Assembly (NCBI GenBank): GCA_013396995.1
Contig: VWZP01006706.1
Span: 124,001-188,000 of the forward strand
Reading direction: 5' to 3'
Source of the DNA: Dicaeum eximium
Lineage: Eukaryota > Chordata > Aves > Passeriformes > Dicaeidae
Length of the DNA stretch: 64,000 bases
Positions 61,950 through 64,000 of the stretch are shown in pieces. Each line of letters starts with the position of its first letter. Positions within the stretch are counted from its first letter, which is position 1. The notes under the pieces were generated by a model, which had not been told where the DNA came from, searched no databases, and worked only from the letters and a program-made list of their open reading frames with translations. A program made the translations under genes and the position numbers.

Positions 61950-62260
61950 TGTGGATATTCTCAGTCTCTGGTAACAGAGAGAAACAGATATACTCCCAGG
62001 CTCATCCTGGGAGAGCTCAGAGAAAGAATTAAAACTATTATTATCCCATCCTCTGCACCTGCTGTTTATGGAAAGAAGTTTTCAAGTAGGTGGCATTCCC
62101 TGGACCAATGGTGTGAGAAGTGCTGCTGAAGACCAATCAGATCTTAGCTTCACAATGCTGTCTATAAGTGTGATTTTCTAATAATAAAAGGTTCTTTGCC
62201 TTCTGAAACCATGGAGTGAACATGTTGCCTTCTTTCCCGTCCCCTGTCTCAACAGTGACA
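61950..62260 (-). mobile_element. Complete solo LTR, ERVK-type, with 6-bp target-site duplication
   Basis: On the minus strand the 311-bp element begins TGTCACTGTTGAGACAGGGG at 62260 and ends TATCCACA at 61950. It carries the segment CACTCCATGGTTTCAGAAGG that is recurrent in songbird ERVK-type LTRs, then a TTTATTATTAG stretch and ATTGGTC. Both ends are canonical (TG...CA), and the flanks GGTGCC (61944-61949 and 62261-62266) are identical, which fixes the boundaries exactly and marks a single clean insertion. No internal region remains, so it arose by recombination between two LTRs. The untouched duplication suggests it is younger than the other LTRs here. The 73-codon minus frame 62137-62355 runs through it. 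Confidence 0.93.
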
Positions 62261-62266
62261 GGTGCC
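62261..62266. other. Target-site duplication, right copy
   Basis: GGTGCC, identical to 61944-61949, directly follows the LTR. Confidence 0.9.
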
Positions 62267-64000
62267 ATGGGCTCCATTTTCAGCAAGTGTCTTTTTCTCT
62301 TTCTTCCATTTGTACTGGCTCCTTCTGACTGACCCTGTAAATGGAAAGTGGACATTTTTAACAGGATTAATCTGACAATGCAGAGCCTGAAATAGAGGCT
62401 GCTGTGTCTGAAAATGACGCCTGAAGTTCCTTTATAGTCAATAGGGACAGGAAAACACTTTAGGATTAAATTAATGTAATGTCATCTTAATGTACTCATC
62501 TATCAGATGACACCTTAAAAGGGCCTGCTTTCTTCAGTTACTTTGAAGGGTGCCAAAAGTGACTTTCTTGGATACAGACACTTTCTAAATTTAGGTGAGT
62601 TAAGATCTCTATTTTAAAATGGACAGCGAGAGGAAAAAGTATTTTTATAATGGCTGAAAATTATTTAATTGTATAAACTAGCTACAAGCATAGCAGTCTG
62701 TAACAATTTACAGCATATTTCATATGTCACATGGGAAAGGCTATACTTCCAAACTTTGATAGAATAAAATAACTCACATTGTAAGAACTTTATTGAAAAA
62801 AAAAAAGAGTAATGGAAATTCCATTCTTTTTTCTCAACAAATATACACAGGTCTTTAATATAACAAGAGTGCTGTGGCAGGTTCATGTATTTGTTCTCTC
62901 AGACCAAAGAAATGGGAGCAGTCCTAGTTAGCATGTTACTGTATAGTTCAGTAGGAGAGGGAACACAAGAGATTTTTTTGCCATTAAAATTAAAGAAGTT
63001 CTATTTTACTATTAAAATAGTACCTGTAATTCAGGTTCTCAGCTTATTAATTGATGCATGAAAGGCTTCAGACAAGGACATATTTTGAAGCGCTTCTTAC
63101 TGTGTATTTAGTGAACCACTACAGGCCTATCTATCCTTCTGTTATTTCAGCTTTTAAAGTTCTGAAATGGAAATGATTTTCTGTCATGAAGTGCTAGATA
63201 CTATTTAAAGTCAACAAAATATGCCCAAGGACATTGAGTGTGATGTGTTCCTCTGTCATCTGTTTTACCCATGCAGCAGAGTCTATTTAACTAACTTGCT
63301 GCATGGGAAAAGCAGAAATAAAATAGAAAAAATTGAAGCCAATATTGTTCTTTTTTACTTCAAGGACAAGCTGCTTTCAAAGTTATGTAGAACTTTGTGA
63401 TTCTGACACACAATACAGAGTTAAGACTAGGCAAATAAAAACTATTTTATAGCCTACTTTGAGGAAGCTGTGGTCACCAGCCTTTTTTAAGTCACTAAAA
63501 ATTGATTTTTAGAAATAAACTGATATTTACTTGCCCATGAAAGGTAAGTAAAGGTAACACTTCAACTATTGTCAGGATTCTAACCTAATTTATATTAGTC
63601 AAATTAAGCGGAAGTCACTGGTGCTACACAGATGCTGCATCTGGGGAGAAACAATATGTATATAACTATAGGAACTTAGTGTTTATGCTCTCCAATATAT
63701 AATGAGCACAGCATGTTATTGTTTGAAGAAATAGCATAGCTGTAAGATTTTGGCAATCTATAGACGAAATGAATGCTATTACTATGTACTTTACCCTTAA
63801 ACCTTACATTTGGAATTAAGTACCTCAGACTATTTTCGCTGTTTTGACAACTGTTTTATGTATTGTGTGTGCATACATACACACTATAACACAAACAACA
63901 AAGCCAAGCAAAAAACAAGTTCAGTTGTATATGTAGACTTTATATTAATCTATATATATTTATGACCATATATAATTATATACATAAATGTAATAGTGTT
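62267..64000. other. AT-rich non-coding DNA
   Basis: Nothing recognisable beyond a minus-strand acceptor-like site at 62335-62349 discussed in the findings. The window ends in TA-rich sequence (about 63940-63990). Confidence 0.5.

Overview
The window looks like a stretch of bird nuclear chromosome, most likely from a songbird. It is AT-rich, CpG-poor and almost gene-free. The identifiable repeats are avian: three fragments of the CR1 (chicken repeat 1) LINE and five long terminal repeats (LTRs) of endogenous retroviruses. One LTR has an intact 6-bp target-site duplication. I found no bacterial or phage features, no tRNA or rRNA gene, no CRISPR array and no complete protein-coding gene. The sequence fits a large intron or an intergenic desert. 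Family names rest on recognition of recurrent sequence, not on a search.

Layout. 1-24.5 kb is almost all unique-looking AT-rich DNA. It holds a GC-richer block at 3.67-4.03 kb with nested inverted repeats, an AAG microsatellite at 8.39 kb, a three-copy 72-bp minisatellite at 9.09-9.30 kb, a 32-bp perfect palindrome at 11.12 kb, and hairpins at 11.55 and 24.52 kb. A CR1 reverse-transcriptase fragment lies on the plus strand at 24.6-25.4 kb. From 26.6 to 36.3 kb come a (GT)15 tract, two minus-strand CR1 fragments (28.83 and 33.34 kb) and two minus-strand LTRs (31.68-32.22 and 35.40-36.33 kb). 36.3-47.1 kb is again unique-looking. At 47.17-47.43 kb a very GC-rich, CpG-dense segment runs into a 170-bp assembly gap. 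Another LTR part lies at 48.43-48.92 kb, followed by GC-elevated unclassified sequence. A near-complete solo LTR lies at 57.0-57.6 kb, a decayed coding-like tract on the minus strand at 58.15-58.9 kb, and a complete solo LTR with exact target-site duplication at 61.95-62.26 kb.

Coding potential. A few short segments have plausible splice sites on both sides. The best are a 133-bp minus-strand segment at 53,087-53,219 (open for 42 codons, stop two bases before the donor), a 39-bp minus-strand segment at 4,272-4,310 open in all three frames, and a 67-bp plus-strand segment at 35,129-35,195 with stops in every frame. They are candidates only: such pairings also arise by chance in a window this size. 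Other open frames are short and mostly explained by LTRs, CR1, simple repeats or the gap. I did not find a previously undescribed system here.
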